A DNA stretch of 64,000 bases, from the NCBI RefSeq assembly GCF_009826935.1, contig NZ_WUMN01000003.1, positions 310,001 to 374,000 on the forward strand, written 5' to 3'. This DNA comes from Flavobacterium sp. Sd200. GTDB taxonomy: Bacteria > Bacteroidota > Bacteroidia > Flavobacteriales > Flavobacteriaceae. A model generated the notes under the pieces. The model had not been told where the DNA came from and made no database searches. It saw only the letters and a program-made list of their open reading frames with translations. A program made the position numbers and the translations under genes. The stretch's first letter is position 1. Every line of letters begins with the position of its first letter. Below are positions 18,181-25,974 of this stretch, one piece after another.

Positions 18181-21100
18181 TTAAAAAGTGAATTGAAGCC
18201 CGCCGGTCACCGTACGTAAGGGTGGCAGGTACCCAATAATTGCAAATTCGGGGTCGGCACCTTTGTAGGGCGTTATTGTCAAAAGGTTTTGGCCCCTTAG
18301 TGTTGCGGTGCATTGCAACCCACCGAGCCATTTTTCAGGAACCTTGTAGGATAATGAAATGTTCTTTAGACGTATGAACGAGGCATCGGTGATGGCCCCG
18401 TCGCTGGTCATATAATTGCTGTAGGCCATCGCGGCAGGCCCGTTGTACCCCGCAGTGAACAACTGATAAGGGGCAGTATCGCCGGGGGATTGCCAACTGT
18501 TTGCCATAGCGGCAGGCTGGTTGGAAAAGCTGCCCGGTGCACCGAGTTGGGTCTCGGCCCTGTAAGCTTGCTTTTTTACGAACTGAAAAAGAAAGTCAAA
18601 TTGCCAGTTACGGTACGTAAGCTGGTTATGCAACCCCCCGAAAAACCGCGGATTCAGGTTGCGGATGGTCTGCCGGTCTTCGGTTGGTGTAATAACCCCG
18701 TCACCGTTTACATCCTCAACCGTATATAAGCCTGTGTCAGGGTCAATGCCAGTGTATTTGTACAGCCTGACTATATTCAGGGGCTGCCCGATAACGTACT
18801 GGCTGGCATAGGTTGATGCCTCAAGGCCCGGGAAGTCCAGGAGCTTGTTGTTTGTTGCCGTAAGGTTTATATCGGTAACCCAGCGGAAAGAAGCCGTATC
18901 AAAATTAACAGTGCGCAATGTTACCTCAAGCCCGCTGTTCTCAACGGTTGCATCCAGGTTGGCCTGTAGGGAGCTGAAGCCTGTTGTGGCCGGAAGCGGT
19001 ATGCCTACCAACTGGCTGGATGAGCGGTTTTGGAACCAGCCCAGAGTGGTAAAAATCCGGTCTTTCAAGAAACCGAGCTCCAGGGCGGCTTCAAATTTAG
19101 TATTCTTCTCCCAACCAAAGTTGGGGTTGTACAGCCTTGTAGGGTTAAGCCCGACAACGCCTGAGTAATTGCTGCTGCCGATCCCGTAGGTGTCCAGGTA
19201 CTGGTAGTCCCCAATCTGGTCGTTGCCGCTGCTGCCATAGCTGGCACGTAGCTTACCAAAGCTCAAAAACGTCATTTTGTCTTTTACCGGCGCCTCTTCG
19301 CTGAAAATCCATGCCGCGCCGACCGCACCAAAATTTGCAAACCGCCTTTGCGGCCCAAAGCGGCTGGAAGCATCCCTGCGGCCGGTCAGGTTCAGGAAAT
19401 ATTTTTGTTTCCAGTCGTAGTTGATACGGGCAAAGGCCGCATTGTAGTTGTATTGGGCTTCGGTATCGCGCAGTGCAAAAAGCAACGCCGCTGCCGAGAG
19501 GTTATAGATCAGGGCATTGGATGTAAAGCCATCGGCTTCATGAACGAGTTGATTATCCACCTGTCTTTGGAATGTACTTCCCACCAGGACTTTTAGCGCG
19601 CCGCTGCCCAGCGCCTGTGCCCAGTTGAGCTGCGGTTCAATGATCCACGAGCTGCGCCTGGTGTCGTTGAGGTATAGTGTGGAAAACTCACTGGTGGCTT
19701 CCCATGCCGGGTCATACATTGTAGAGGGTAGTGTCCTTGTCTCTTTAGAGCGGGTGTCACTGTAGCCAAAACTTGATTTGAGCGACAGCCCTTTCAACAA
19801 TTCGTAACCCAGTGTCAGGTTGGAAATCAGGTCCTGGGTGTTTGAAATATATTTACTCTCCAGGTTGCTTAGGGGATTGGTCCACGTACTGCCTTCCCAA
19901 TTCAGTGTCCCGTCAGGATTATACAAGGCCGGCGCATTGGGTGCCAGTAGCAAGGCTGTACGGGTAAAGTCGGTACCGGGCTGGTTGTTTTTCTGAGCAG
20001 TATATCCGGCGGTAAAGGCGAGGGTAAATTTATGGTCTTCTGACGCATGGTTAACCGATGCCCTGAAAGTACCCTTGCGGTACTTGAAGTCCCCGGGAAA
20101 CACGGTAGTTTCGTTGTGATACGCTGCCGATGTTAGAAATTGTGTTTGCCCACTGCCCCCGGAGGCGGCAGCTGTAAGGTCTTGATAGGCGGCAGTGCCC
20201 CCGAGGAGCTCCTTCTGCCAGTCGGTGTAACGGGTTTGGTCCCATGTGTCATTAATATCGTATGCGGAACCCGGATATTCGCTAACAGCATCATTGGCAA
20301 ACGCGCCCCTGCGCATGGCAAGGTACTGCGGTGTATCCATCATATTGATAAAGTGTGCGACACTGCTGTATCCCGTATTTATCCCCACATTGTATTGCGT
20401 TTTACCGGCACGGCCTTTTTTGGTGGTAATCAGTACCACCCCGTTAGCACCCCGAGAGCCGTAAATGGCGGTAGCGTCTGCATCTTTGAGCACTTCGATA
20501 CTTTCGATATCGCCCGGGTTAATACTGTTTAAGGGATTTAGCGTCCCCTGGATAATAGTTGAAGTATTGCTGTTCCCCAGGCTCTGGGAGCTGTAGGGCA
20601 CCCCGTCCACAATGTACAACGGCGCATTGCCTTCGGCACGCAGGCTGTTCAGACCCCGTATTTGTATGTTAAACCCGCCGCCTGCCACGCCCGTATTCTG
20701 CACAATGTCGACACCAGCCATGCGTCCCTGCAGCGCGCCCAGTACATTTGTTACCGGCTGTTTCTCTATATCTTTGGCTGTAACGCGGGATATGCTACCG
20801 GTACTTTGCCGCTGGCTTACATTATAGTACCCCGCATTGACCACCACTTCCTGCAAGGTCGTAGTGTCCTCATTTAATTGTATTGTGCCGAGCTGGTTAC
20901 CGGCAACGGTAACTTCAATTGATACATATCCCAGATATTCTAATATTAGTATATCCCCTGGAGCAGCCGCTATCGAAAAGCTGCCATCGGCGGCAGTCAC
21001 CGTTGATACGGTAGTGCCTTTAATAGAAACGGATACCCCTTCCAATGGGCCGGTAGCATCCGATATGGTACCTTCGGTGTTTTGTTGTGGCAATGCTGCC

Positions 21101-21204
21101 AAAACCATTGCATTAGTAGTGTGGGCAGTAAGATCAGCGGGAAGTAAAAACATCAAAAATAAAAAAATAGATGCCCCGCCTTTGCCCAATATGGAAATTT
21201 TCAT
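18181..21204 (-). CDS. SusC/RagA-family TonB-dependent transporter
   Basis: A 1007-residue outer-membrane barrel. A signal peptide (about 1-30) leads to a carboxypeptidase-regulatory-like domain (residues about 40-115), a TonB-box-like LQEVVV, the plug domain (with QIRGLNSLRAEGNAPLYIVD split over the plug) and a long beta-barrel ending in FTF. An STN sensor domain is not visible, so regulation is probably not through an anti-sigma relay. It is first in the susC-susD-S9 operon and its leader carries a hairpin at 21251-21285. Predicted to import peptides or another large nutrient with TonB energy. Confidence 0.93.
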   Translation of the reverse strand: MKISILGKGGASIFLFLMFLLPADLTAHTTNAMVLAALPQQNTEGTISDATGPLEGVSVSIKGTTVSTVTAADGSFSIAAAPGDILILEYLGYVSIEVTVAGNQLGTIQLNEDTTTLQEVVVNAGYYNVSQRQSTGSISRVTAKDIEKQPVTNVLGALQGRMAGVDIVQNTGVAGGGFNIQIRGLNSLRAEGNAPLYIVDGVPYSSQSLGNSNTSTIIQGTLNPLNSINPGDIESIEVLKDADATAIYGSRGANGVVLITTKKGRAGKTQYNVGINTGYSSVAHFINMMDTPQYLAMRRGAFANDAVSEYPGSAYDINDTWDQTRYTDWQKELLGGTAAYQDLTAAASGGSGQTQFLTSAAYHNETTVFPGDFKYRKGTFRASVNHASEDHKFTLAFTAGYTAQKNNQPGTDFTRTALLLAPNAPALYNPDGTLNWEGSTWTNPLSNLESKYISNTQDLISNLTLGYELLKGLSLKSSFGYSDTRSKETRTLPSTMYDPAWEATSEFSTLYLNDTRRSSWIIEPQLNWAQALGSGALKVLVGSTFQRQVDNQLVHEADGFTSNALIYNLSAAALLFALRDTEAQYNYNAAFARINYDWKQKYFLNLTGRRDASSRFGPQRRFANFGAVGAAWIFSEEAPVKDKMTFLSFGKLRASYGSSGNDQIGDYQYLDTYGIGSSNYSGVVGLNPTRLYNPNFGWEKNTKFEAALELGFLKDRIFTTLGWFQNRSSSQLVGIPLPATTGFSSLQANLDATVENSGLEVTLRTVNFDTASFRWVTDINLTATNNKLLDFPGLEASTYASQYVIGQPLNIVRLYKYTGIDPDTGLYTVEDVNGDGVITPTEDRQTIRNLNPRFFGGLHNQLTYRNWQFDFLFQFVKKQAYRAETQLGAPGSFSNQPAAMANSWQSPGDTAPYQLFTAGYNGPAAMAYSNYMTSDGAITDASFIRLKNISLSYKVPEKWLGGLQCTATLRGQNLLTITPYKGADPEFAIIGYLPPLRTVTGGLQFTF

Positions 21205-21250
21205 ATATTGGTAAAGGTTAGTAAAACAGTAGTTTTGTTAGTCGCCTAAG

Positions 21251-21285
21251 GCCTTCTGAGATACCGCCAAGTAGAATCAGAAGGC
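21251..21285 (-). promoter_or_regulatory. Hairpin in the susC leader
   Basis: GCCTTCTGA (21251-21259) pairs with TCAGAAGGC (21277-21285) about 50 bases upstream of the susC ATG. In leader RNA it could attenuate or protect the transcript. No long U run follows on the minus strand, so termination is doubtful. Confidence 0.5.
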
Positions 21286-21521
21286 TTTTCCTGTATAATA
21301 AAGTCTGTGTATTATATTATTATCCCTTTCCCATAGGCATACGGTATTAGTTCCCAATCAAAAAATATAAACATCCTGCACCTTTCCCTTCCAGGTACTA
21401 ACCCAACTGTGAATTCAAAACGGGGTCCGGCGCAGGACTATTTTAAAGCCGATAAATGGCCAATAAACCAAAATGGATTGCGAAACTTAATACATTGCTT
21501 AGAACCAGCGAGTGAAGTATT

Positions 21522-21668
21522 CTCCTAAAAAGGAGGCGTGGGTAATCCTCAACTTATATCGACTTAAGGTACTGGTATACCCGCACACGAATAAGTGAGC
21601 CCACGCCATGTATGACGTGAGCATCAATCTTATCACCCCGTGTGCAAAAATTACCAGTTTCTAAGTCG
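21522..21668. ncRNA. Uncharacterised multi-stem structured element
   Basis: Several nested pairs are visible: CGACTTA (21560-21566) with TAAGTCG (21662-21668), ACTGGTA (21571-21577) with TACCAGT (21652-21658), GCACACG (21583-21589) with CGTGTGC (21639-21645), and ATAAG (21591-21595) with CTTAT (21629-21633). A small hairpin CTCCT-AAAA-AGGAG precedes them (21522-21535). The nesting is too regular for chance and fits a structured RNA or a recombination/attachment site. No known family is recognised and no strand is certain. Confidence 0.55.
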
Positions 21669-21748
21669 GGACTCTAAGCGAATGCTTCTTTTAATTTTTT
21701 GAAGTTTCGCAAAATTATGTTATTCAGACAAAAATAACAAATAAAGCT

Positions 21749-21772
21749 TAATGCGCACCATGGTGCGCATTA
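21749..21772. promoter_or_regulatory. Perfect 24-bp palindrome
   Basis: The half-site TAATGCGCACCA and its exact complement meet without a spacer. It lies 30 bases before the ATG of the small HTH-like gene at 21802 and is followed by a T-rich run. It could be that regulator's operator or a terminator-like structure; a loop-free palindrome favours a protein-binding site. Confidence 0.6.
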
Positions 21773-21801
21773 TTTTTTTGCGATTAAGTTTTCTTTGTTT
21801 C

Positions 21802-22035
21802 ATGAATAATGTAAATAGTGAAATATGCAAATTTTTGTATAACCATTGGATTAAATCTTATAAATCCCAACGGTCATTCGCTGTTGATCATAATATTGAA
21901 GAAAATATTGTTCGTAAAATAAAAGCTTCAGCTCTGAAGATCAAAGATTATAATATTCCGGTCAAAACTTTAGCTAAAATATGTGAAGCTAAAAATATTA
22001 AGCTTTCAGATTTCTTCAAAGAAGTTGATTTATAA
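21802..22035 (+). CDS. Small HTH-like protein (XRE-like)
   Basis: A 77-residue protein from the ATG at 21802, MNNVNSEICKFLYNHW, with a helix-turn-helix-like second half (DHNIEENIVRKIK and VKTLAKICEAKNIKLSDFF). The last part resembles the end of an XRE domain. An upstream in-frame ATG would run through the palindrome and is unlikely. It is followed after 27 bases by the GIY-YIG gene and probably regulates this operon through the palindrome upstream. Confidence 0.65.
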   Translation: MNNVNSEICKFLYNHWIKSYKSQRSFAVDHNIEENIVRKIKASALKIKDYNIPVKTLAKICEAKNIKLSDFFKEVDL

Positions 22036-22062
22036 CACGTATTATCCAACTAGTAATTAATT

Positions 22063-22725
22063 ATGGCCAAACATTTGGATATTGAAAAATTCGAATTATT
22101 TCCACACGAACGAACGTTAGGTAAAGGCGATAATATTCCTAAAGGAAGAGGATTATACGCTTGGTATATAGATTTTTCAAAGTTTAAAAACTTTAATACC
22201 GTTGAAGAATTTTCTAAAAAAATAGAATTAATCAATAACCTTATAAGCCTAGATGCTATAACTGGAAATGTCAAGTCATTTTTTCGTAACTATAGTGTAA
22301 GCTTGAGCGAGAGCAGATTATTTATTGATAAATTTTTAATTGATGATACTGAAGAGGAAATTATCTTCGGTGATAAATTGAAAAATTTAAGTGTTGATGA
22401 CTGTCGTAAAATAATGGAGTTACTTGCTAATTTTAGTATCTTAGTTAATCCTTTGTATGTTGGAATTTCGTCGTCATTACGGACAAGGTGGGAACAACAT
22501 CACAAAGCGTTCACAACTATCAAGGAGCTTCAAGGTAATAATGAGGATGAAGGATATTTGAAAGCTTTAGCACAGAAGAGTTTTGGAGGAAGAGTTGCTT
22601 ATAAGGGCTTTAACTGGGAATATTTGATTTTTGCGTGTGTAGAGAAAGATATTGATAGAAAGTTAATCAACGAAACAGAATTTTTAATAAATAGATTATA
22701 TAATCCTTTATTTGGGAGAAAGTGA
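22063..22725 (+). CDS. GIY-YIG-like nuclease associated with the phosphorothioation island
   Basis: A 220-residue protein with a variant GIY-YIG core: GLYAWYI at residues 30-36, LYVGIS at 131-136, the catalytic Arg region LRTRWEQHH (139-147) and a late Glu in NETEFLINRLYNP. The two halves are separated by an insertion of about 90 residues, which is unusual for this fold. Its end nearly touches the next gene (DGQHR protein), so the pair is co-translated. It might cut modified or unmodified DNA as part of the restriction side of the system; that role is inferred. Confidence 0.65.
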   Translation: MAKHLDIEKFELFPHERTLGKGDNIPKGRGLYAWYIDFSKFKNFNTVEEFSKKIELINNLISLDAITGNVKSFFRNYSVSLSESRLFIDKFLIDDTEEEIIFGDKLKNLSVDDCRKIMELLANFSILVNPLYVGISSSLRTRWEQHHKAFTTIKELQGNNEDEGYLKALAQKSFGGRVAYKGFNWEYLIFACVEKDIDRKLINETEFLINRLYNPLFGRK

Positions 22726-22726
22726 T

Positions 22727-24733
22727 ATGAGTACAACTTTTGCTAAGCCATTTAAACCAGAAAAGTTCCCAATGTCGATTGCAGGAGATTTTGGAACTTT
22801 TTACACAGACAGAAAATCTCCGGTTTTCTACATAAACACGTCATTCAACATAAATGATATTGGTAATTTAAAACCTGTTAGGGAAATTTTAGATGTGTCT
22901 CAGGTAGACTTTGAGGAGCTTGTACAGAGAGATTTGGATGATTTTCGTATTCGTAGAGATATTGCGAATTATTTAACGGATGGCATGGGGTATAAATTCT
23001 TCCCTCCAATTGTGGTTGCAATGACACAGCCGGACGATACAAGAAGGGCAATAAAAAGATTTTATCCAAGTATAAAAACAAGATTAATAAATGGTGAGAA
23101 TCCTCAATTTGAATTAGAATTCGAGGATTCCTTTTGTGTACGTTGGTTTTTAGATGATTCAGATAGTTTGTTGTCGCTGCCGACGGAAATCAGATGGAAA
23201 AGTGAGCAAACTCACTTAATGGCTGTAGATGGGCAACATCGATTGGTAGCACTTCAAGCTATTAGAGGTTTGATTGGTAATGATAGACTTAAGAGCTTTT
23301 ATAAGGACATTTCTAGGGACAAGGATAAGCTTAATAATCTAACGGTTCCAGTCACAATATTATTTTTTCCTAATTCTATTGACAAAGTTAGCCCAGAAAG
23401 TATAGAACATTTAGAAAAGTTTTTTCCAAAAATCCAATGGGATATTGAGCAGAAAGCAGATGTCAAGCAGGTCCTGAGAAATATATTTGTAGATGTAAAC
23501 AAAACTGCTAAGCAACCTAGTAAATCTAGAACGATTCTGTTAGATGAAAAGGACTTGACTTCGGTTTTTACAAGAAAGGTTTTTTCATCAATAAAGAACG
23601 ACCTTCCTGATATCTATACCGCGGTGTTAGAATATAACTCATTAAATGGTAAAGAAACTCAAATTGAAAAAAACAGGTCGCTATTTACAACTATAGGTAT
23701 AGTTAATAATATTTGTGAATATTTATTTAAGGATCAGCCTAATGATTTTGGATCGAATTTTAGGATTAGATTAGGCCTAGATCAAGAATTAAATGTTCCA
23801 ACCTCTGAAGAGTTTCCCGTTGAACAACTAAAACCAACTGAATTTTCACTACTACAGCGTAGCAAGTGCGAAGAATTATTTGAGCTAAAATGGTTGCCAT
23901 CTTTTAAAATTTTATACACATCTCTATTGCCCTACAGTAGAATGATTGAACTTGTTTCGGAAGTTTACGCACATTATAAAAAAAGGCAGGAAAAAGATGA
24001 TTACAATATAAATGAAGATGAGGCTTATAAAGTATTATTTGGCGGCAGTGAAGAGCGGTTTGTCTTGGAAAATAATGCTAAAGTTTTGACTAACTCTTCA
24101 AGTAAGTTGTCACTGAAGTTACTTAAGGATATTGAAAAAGGCATAAAAGATAAGGTCGAGCATCATACTATTTTCTACACATTGATGTTCCAAAAAGCTA
24201 TTTTTGAAGCAATATCAGATTTAATTAGTAATAATTTTTTTGAAAATGATCATTATGCTACGGAAGAGGAATTACAAAACATGATTGCACAAATGAACAT
24301 TTTTATTAAAGATACTCCAAGTGGATCATTCTTTGATAATAAGTCAGCAGTCTATGGTTTAATAGTGGGTAGTAAAGCTTCGCCAGAAGCTTCAAAATTT
24401 GTGAGTGCTCTAATTGTGCTCATCTTATTAAAATACAAATCAAAAACTAATCCTTTGTTAGGAGGTATTGATGTAAAAGATGAACAGATTGATACAATAA
24501 CATCTTCAAAACTTGAAATTTTGGAAAAGAGAATTCAAGAGCTACTAGAAAAAGAGTTTGAGGGAATTGCATCTACAAAATTGAAAAGGCAGGAAATTAA
24601 AGTTACCGCGGAAACAAATAAAATTAAAGCCAAGACTGATACAAGCGCATTAAATTTAGATAGAGATAAATATGTTGAAAAGAATATAAAAGTACATATT
24701 TTGAGTCTTAAAAAAAGTTTAAGCTTAAAGTAG
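22727..24733 (+). CDS. DGQHR-domain (DndB-like) protein
   Basis: A 668-residue protein. The motif DGQHR at residues about 168-172, in the LMAVDGQHRLVALQ context, is the hallmark of the DGQHR/DndB family. Classical DndB is a negative regulator of dnd genes of about 360 residues; this one has a long extra helical C-terminal half (about 350-668) ending in a lysine-rich coiled coil. The start at 22727 is chosen because a GGAGAAAG site precedes it; an ATG-like start 15 bases upstream overlaps the GIY-YIG gene. It may be a sensor or effector rather than just a repressor. Confidence 0.75.
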   Translation: MSTTFAKPFKPEKFPMSIAGDFGTFYTDRKSPVFYINTSFNINDIGNLKPVREILDVSQVDFEELVQRDLDDFRIRRDIANYLTDGMGYKFFPPIVVAMTQPDDTRRAIKRFYPSIKTRLINGENPQFELEFEDSFCVRWFLDDSDSLLSLPTEIRWKSEQTHLMAVDGQHRLVALQAIRGLIGNDRLKSFYKDISRDKDKLNNLTVPVTILFFPNSIDKVSPESIEHLEKFFPKIQWDIEQKADVKQVLRNIFVDVNKTAKQPSKSRTILLDEKDLTSVFTRKVFSSIKNDLPDIYTAVLEYNSLNGKETQIEKNRSLFTTIGIVNNICEYLFKDQPNDFGSNFRIRLGLDQELNVPTSEEFPVEQLKPTEFSLLQRSKCEELFELKWLPSFKILYTSLLPYSRMIELVSEVYAHYKKRQEKDDYNINEDEAYKVLFGGSEERFVLENNAKVLTNSSSKLSLKLLKDIEKGIKDKVEHHTIFYTLMFQKAIFEAISDLISNNFFENDHYATEEELQNMIAQMNIFIKDTPSGSFFDNKSAVYGLIVGSKASPEASKFVSALIVLILLKYKSKTNPLLGGIDVKDEQIDTITSSKLEILEKRIQELLEKEFEGIASTKLKRQEIKVTAETNKIKAKTDTSALNLDRDKYVEKNIKVHILSLKKSLSLK

Positions 24734-24735
24734 CG

Positions 24736-25623
24736 TTACAGATCTAAATCTAACTGTATAGCATTATAGTCGGCATTTTTGAAATGTATTTGTTTCAAAA
24801 ATGCTGCCTTATTGCATGAAATAAAAATACAATCTGCTTCACATTCACCTTTATTACAATCTTCAGCACAATAGTATTTTTTACCTACTAATGTGCTAAA
24901 GAATGTACTCGATGCAAAAGATTTACAATCTTTAGAATTAACATCTTCTGCTGCGTAAATGAGCATTTGCATCGTCATTAAAATTAATCTACTACAAATA
25001 TTAATTAAAACTGGTTGCAGAGGTAATCTATTTAAATCATAATCTAAAGGTTCCGGAAAAAAAAAGTCCCCATGCATAATGTCATTTCTAACCTTATATA
25101 GGATATACAGACCAAGTCCATTTCGATCAATACAATCGTGCAGAGTATCCTTTTGGAGCTCGCTTCCTGTGGAGTAGCAATAAGCTGTTTTTACCAGATT
25201 TATGAGCCTACCGTATTCAAAGCTAAAGAATTGTTTATCTAATTTACTTTTAATAAAGTATGTTGCAGCATTGATTTTGCCTTTTCTAATTGGACAGTTC
25301 TTAAGTTTTAAGGATGTAATGTAACTTTCGAGCCCGCTGTACAAATAAGTAAAGAAAGTGATTTCAGAAACTAGAGATTTAAAAAGATCTTGTTTTGCAC
25401 TTTCATATTCATAAGATGGTCTGCAGTAGTAGAAGCTTGCGTCGTAATTTATGCCATCGTAGTCAATGTCTTTGATACTCCATGCAATATGGAACCAAGA
25501 CGAGATTTTTGCATCTTGTAAGTAGTCAGAAATGGCTTTTGAATGCATGCCAAGATCAATTAGACTGCCATTTATATTTTTCACTTCTTCAATTATGTCG
25601 TTGTAAATTTTCTGATCAATCAT
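24736..25623 (-). CDS. HEPN-like hypothetical protein with a Cys-rich C terminus
   Basis: A 295-residue protein, mostly helical, with a HEPN-type RNase motif RNDIMH (Arg179 to His184, Rx4H) in LYKVRNDIMHGD. The C terminus has a spaced Cys set (C-x3-C-x4-C-x3-C in CAEDCNKGECEADC) that could bind metal. It is encoded on the minus strand, ending two bases after the DGQHR gene. HEPN domains act as RNases in many defence and toxin systems. The match is by motif only, and an Apea-like HEPN is a likely family. Possibly an abortive effector of the surrounding island. Confidence 0.6.
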   Translation of the reverse strand: MIDQKIYNDIIEEVKNINGSLIDLGMHSKAISDYLQDAKISSWFHIAWSIKDIDYDGINYDASFYYCRPSYEYESAKQDLFKSLVSEITFFTYLYSGLESYITSLKLKNCPIRKGKINAATYFIKSKLDKQFFSFEYGRLINLVKTAYCYSTGSELQKDTLHDCIDRNGLGLYILYKVRNDIMHGDFFFPEPLDYDLNRLPLQPVLINICSRLILMTMQMLIYAAEDVNSKDCKSFASSTFFSTLVGKKYYCAEDCNKGECEADCIFISCNKAAFLKQIHFKNADYNAIQLDLDL

Positions 25624-25698
25624 ACCCCATATATAATAAATGATTTACTAAAGAGACTATCCTGCTCTAAATTACAATTCTTTTTTAGTTTGAGATCA

Positions 25699-25724
25699 TA
25701 GTCGACAGTCGTCTATTGTACAAT
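25699..25724. promoter_or_regulatory. Palindromic operator pair upstream of the XRE controller
   Basis: A near-perfect 17-bp palindrome TAG-N-CGAC-N-GTCG-N-CTA lies at 25699-25715 and abuts a perfect 10-bp palindrome ATTGTACAAT at 25715-25724. They sit 27-52 bases before the ATG of the XRE gene. Such a twin arrangement resembles controller (C protein) boxes of restriction-modification systems. Confidence 0.65.
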
Positions 25725-25750
25725 TGTCTACAATATTGCACTTTGGCAAT

Positions 25751-25963
25751 ATGGATGATGTTAAAATTAAATTTGGAAATAAGGTAAAAGTACTTCGTCT
25801 TGAAAAGGGTATTTCACAGGAAAAGCTTGCTGAATTAGCTGATTTAGACCGTACTTATATTCCCGGCATAGAGGCCGGTAAGCGAAATGTTTCCATTGTA
25901 GTAGTTGAAAAAATTGCTGCTGCATTTAACATTTCGATATCCAAGCTATTCATGGACATCTAA
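25751..25963 (+). CDS. XRE-family regulator (C-protein-like controller)
   Basis: A 70-residue single-domain helix-turn-helix protein from the ATG at 25751, with VKVLRLEKGISQEKLAELA, the recognition-helix part LDRTYIPGIEAGKR and a final LFMDI. A TTG 27 bases upstream would start inside the operator region and is unlikely. It lies directly before the helicase gene (11-base gap). Size, position and upstream palindromes fit the controller proteins that delay restriction gene expression after entry into a new host, which suits an element that transfers by conjugation. Confidence 0.8.
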   Translation: MDDVKIKFGNKVKVLRLEKGISQEKLAELADLDRTYIPGIEAGKRNVSIVVVEKIAAAFNISISKLFMDI

Positions 25964-25974
25964 TTCCGCTACAA

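Larger units (their letters stand above)
21205..21801. other. Long intergenic region between susC and the defence island
   Basis: About 600 bases without a supported gene. From left to right it holds the susC leader hairpin, an AT-rich stretch, a strongly structured element (21522-21668) and a perfect palindrome (21749-21772). Base composition falls to AT-rich on its right side, marking the boundary of a separately acquired island. Confidence 0.65.

Noticed and set aside
21522..21668. Integron attC site
   Set aside because: The terminal core motifs (RYYYAAC and GTTRRRY) are not present at the ends of the structure.
25724..25750. TTG start for the XRE gene 27 bases upstream
   Set aside because: It would begin inside the palindromic operator; the ATG at 25751 begins the HTH domain properly.
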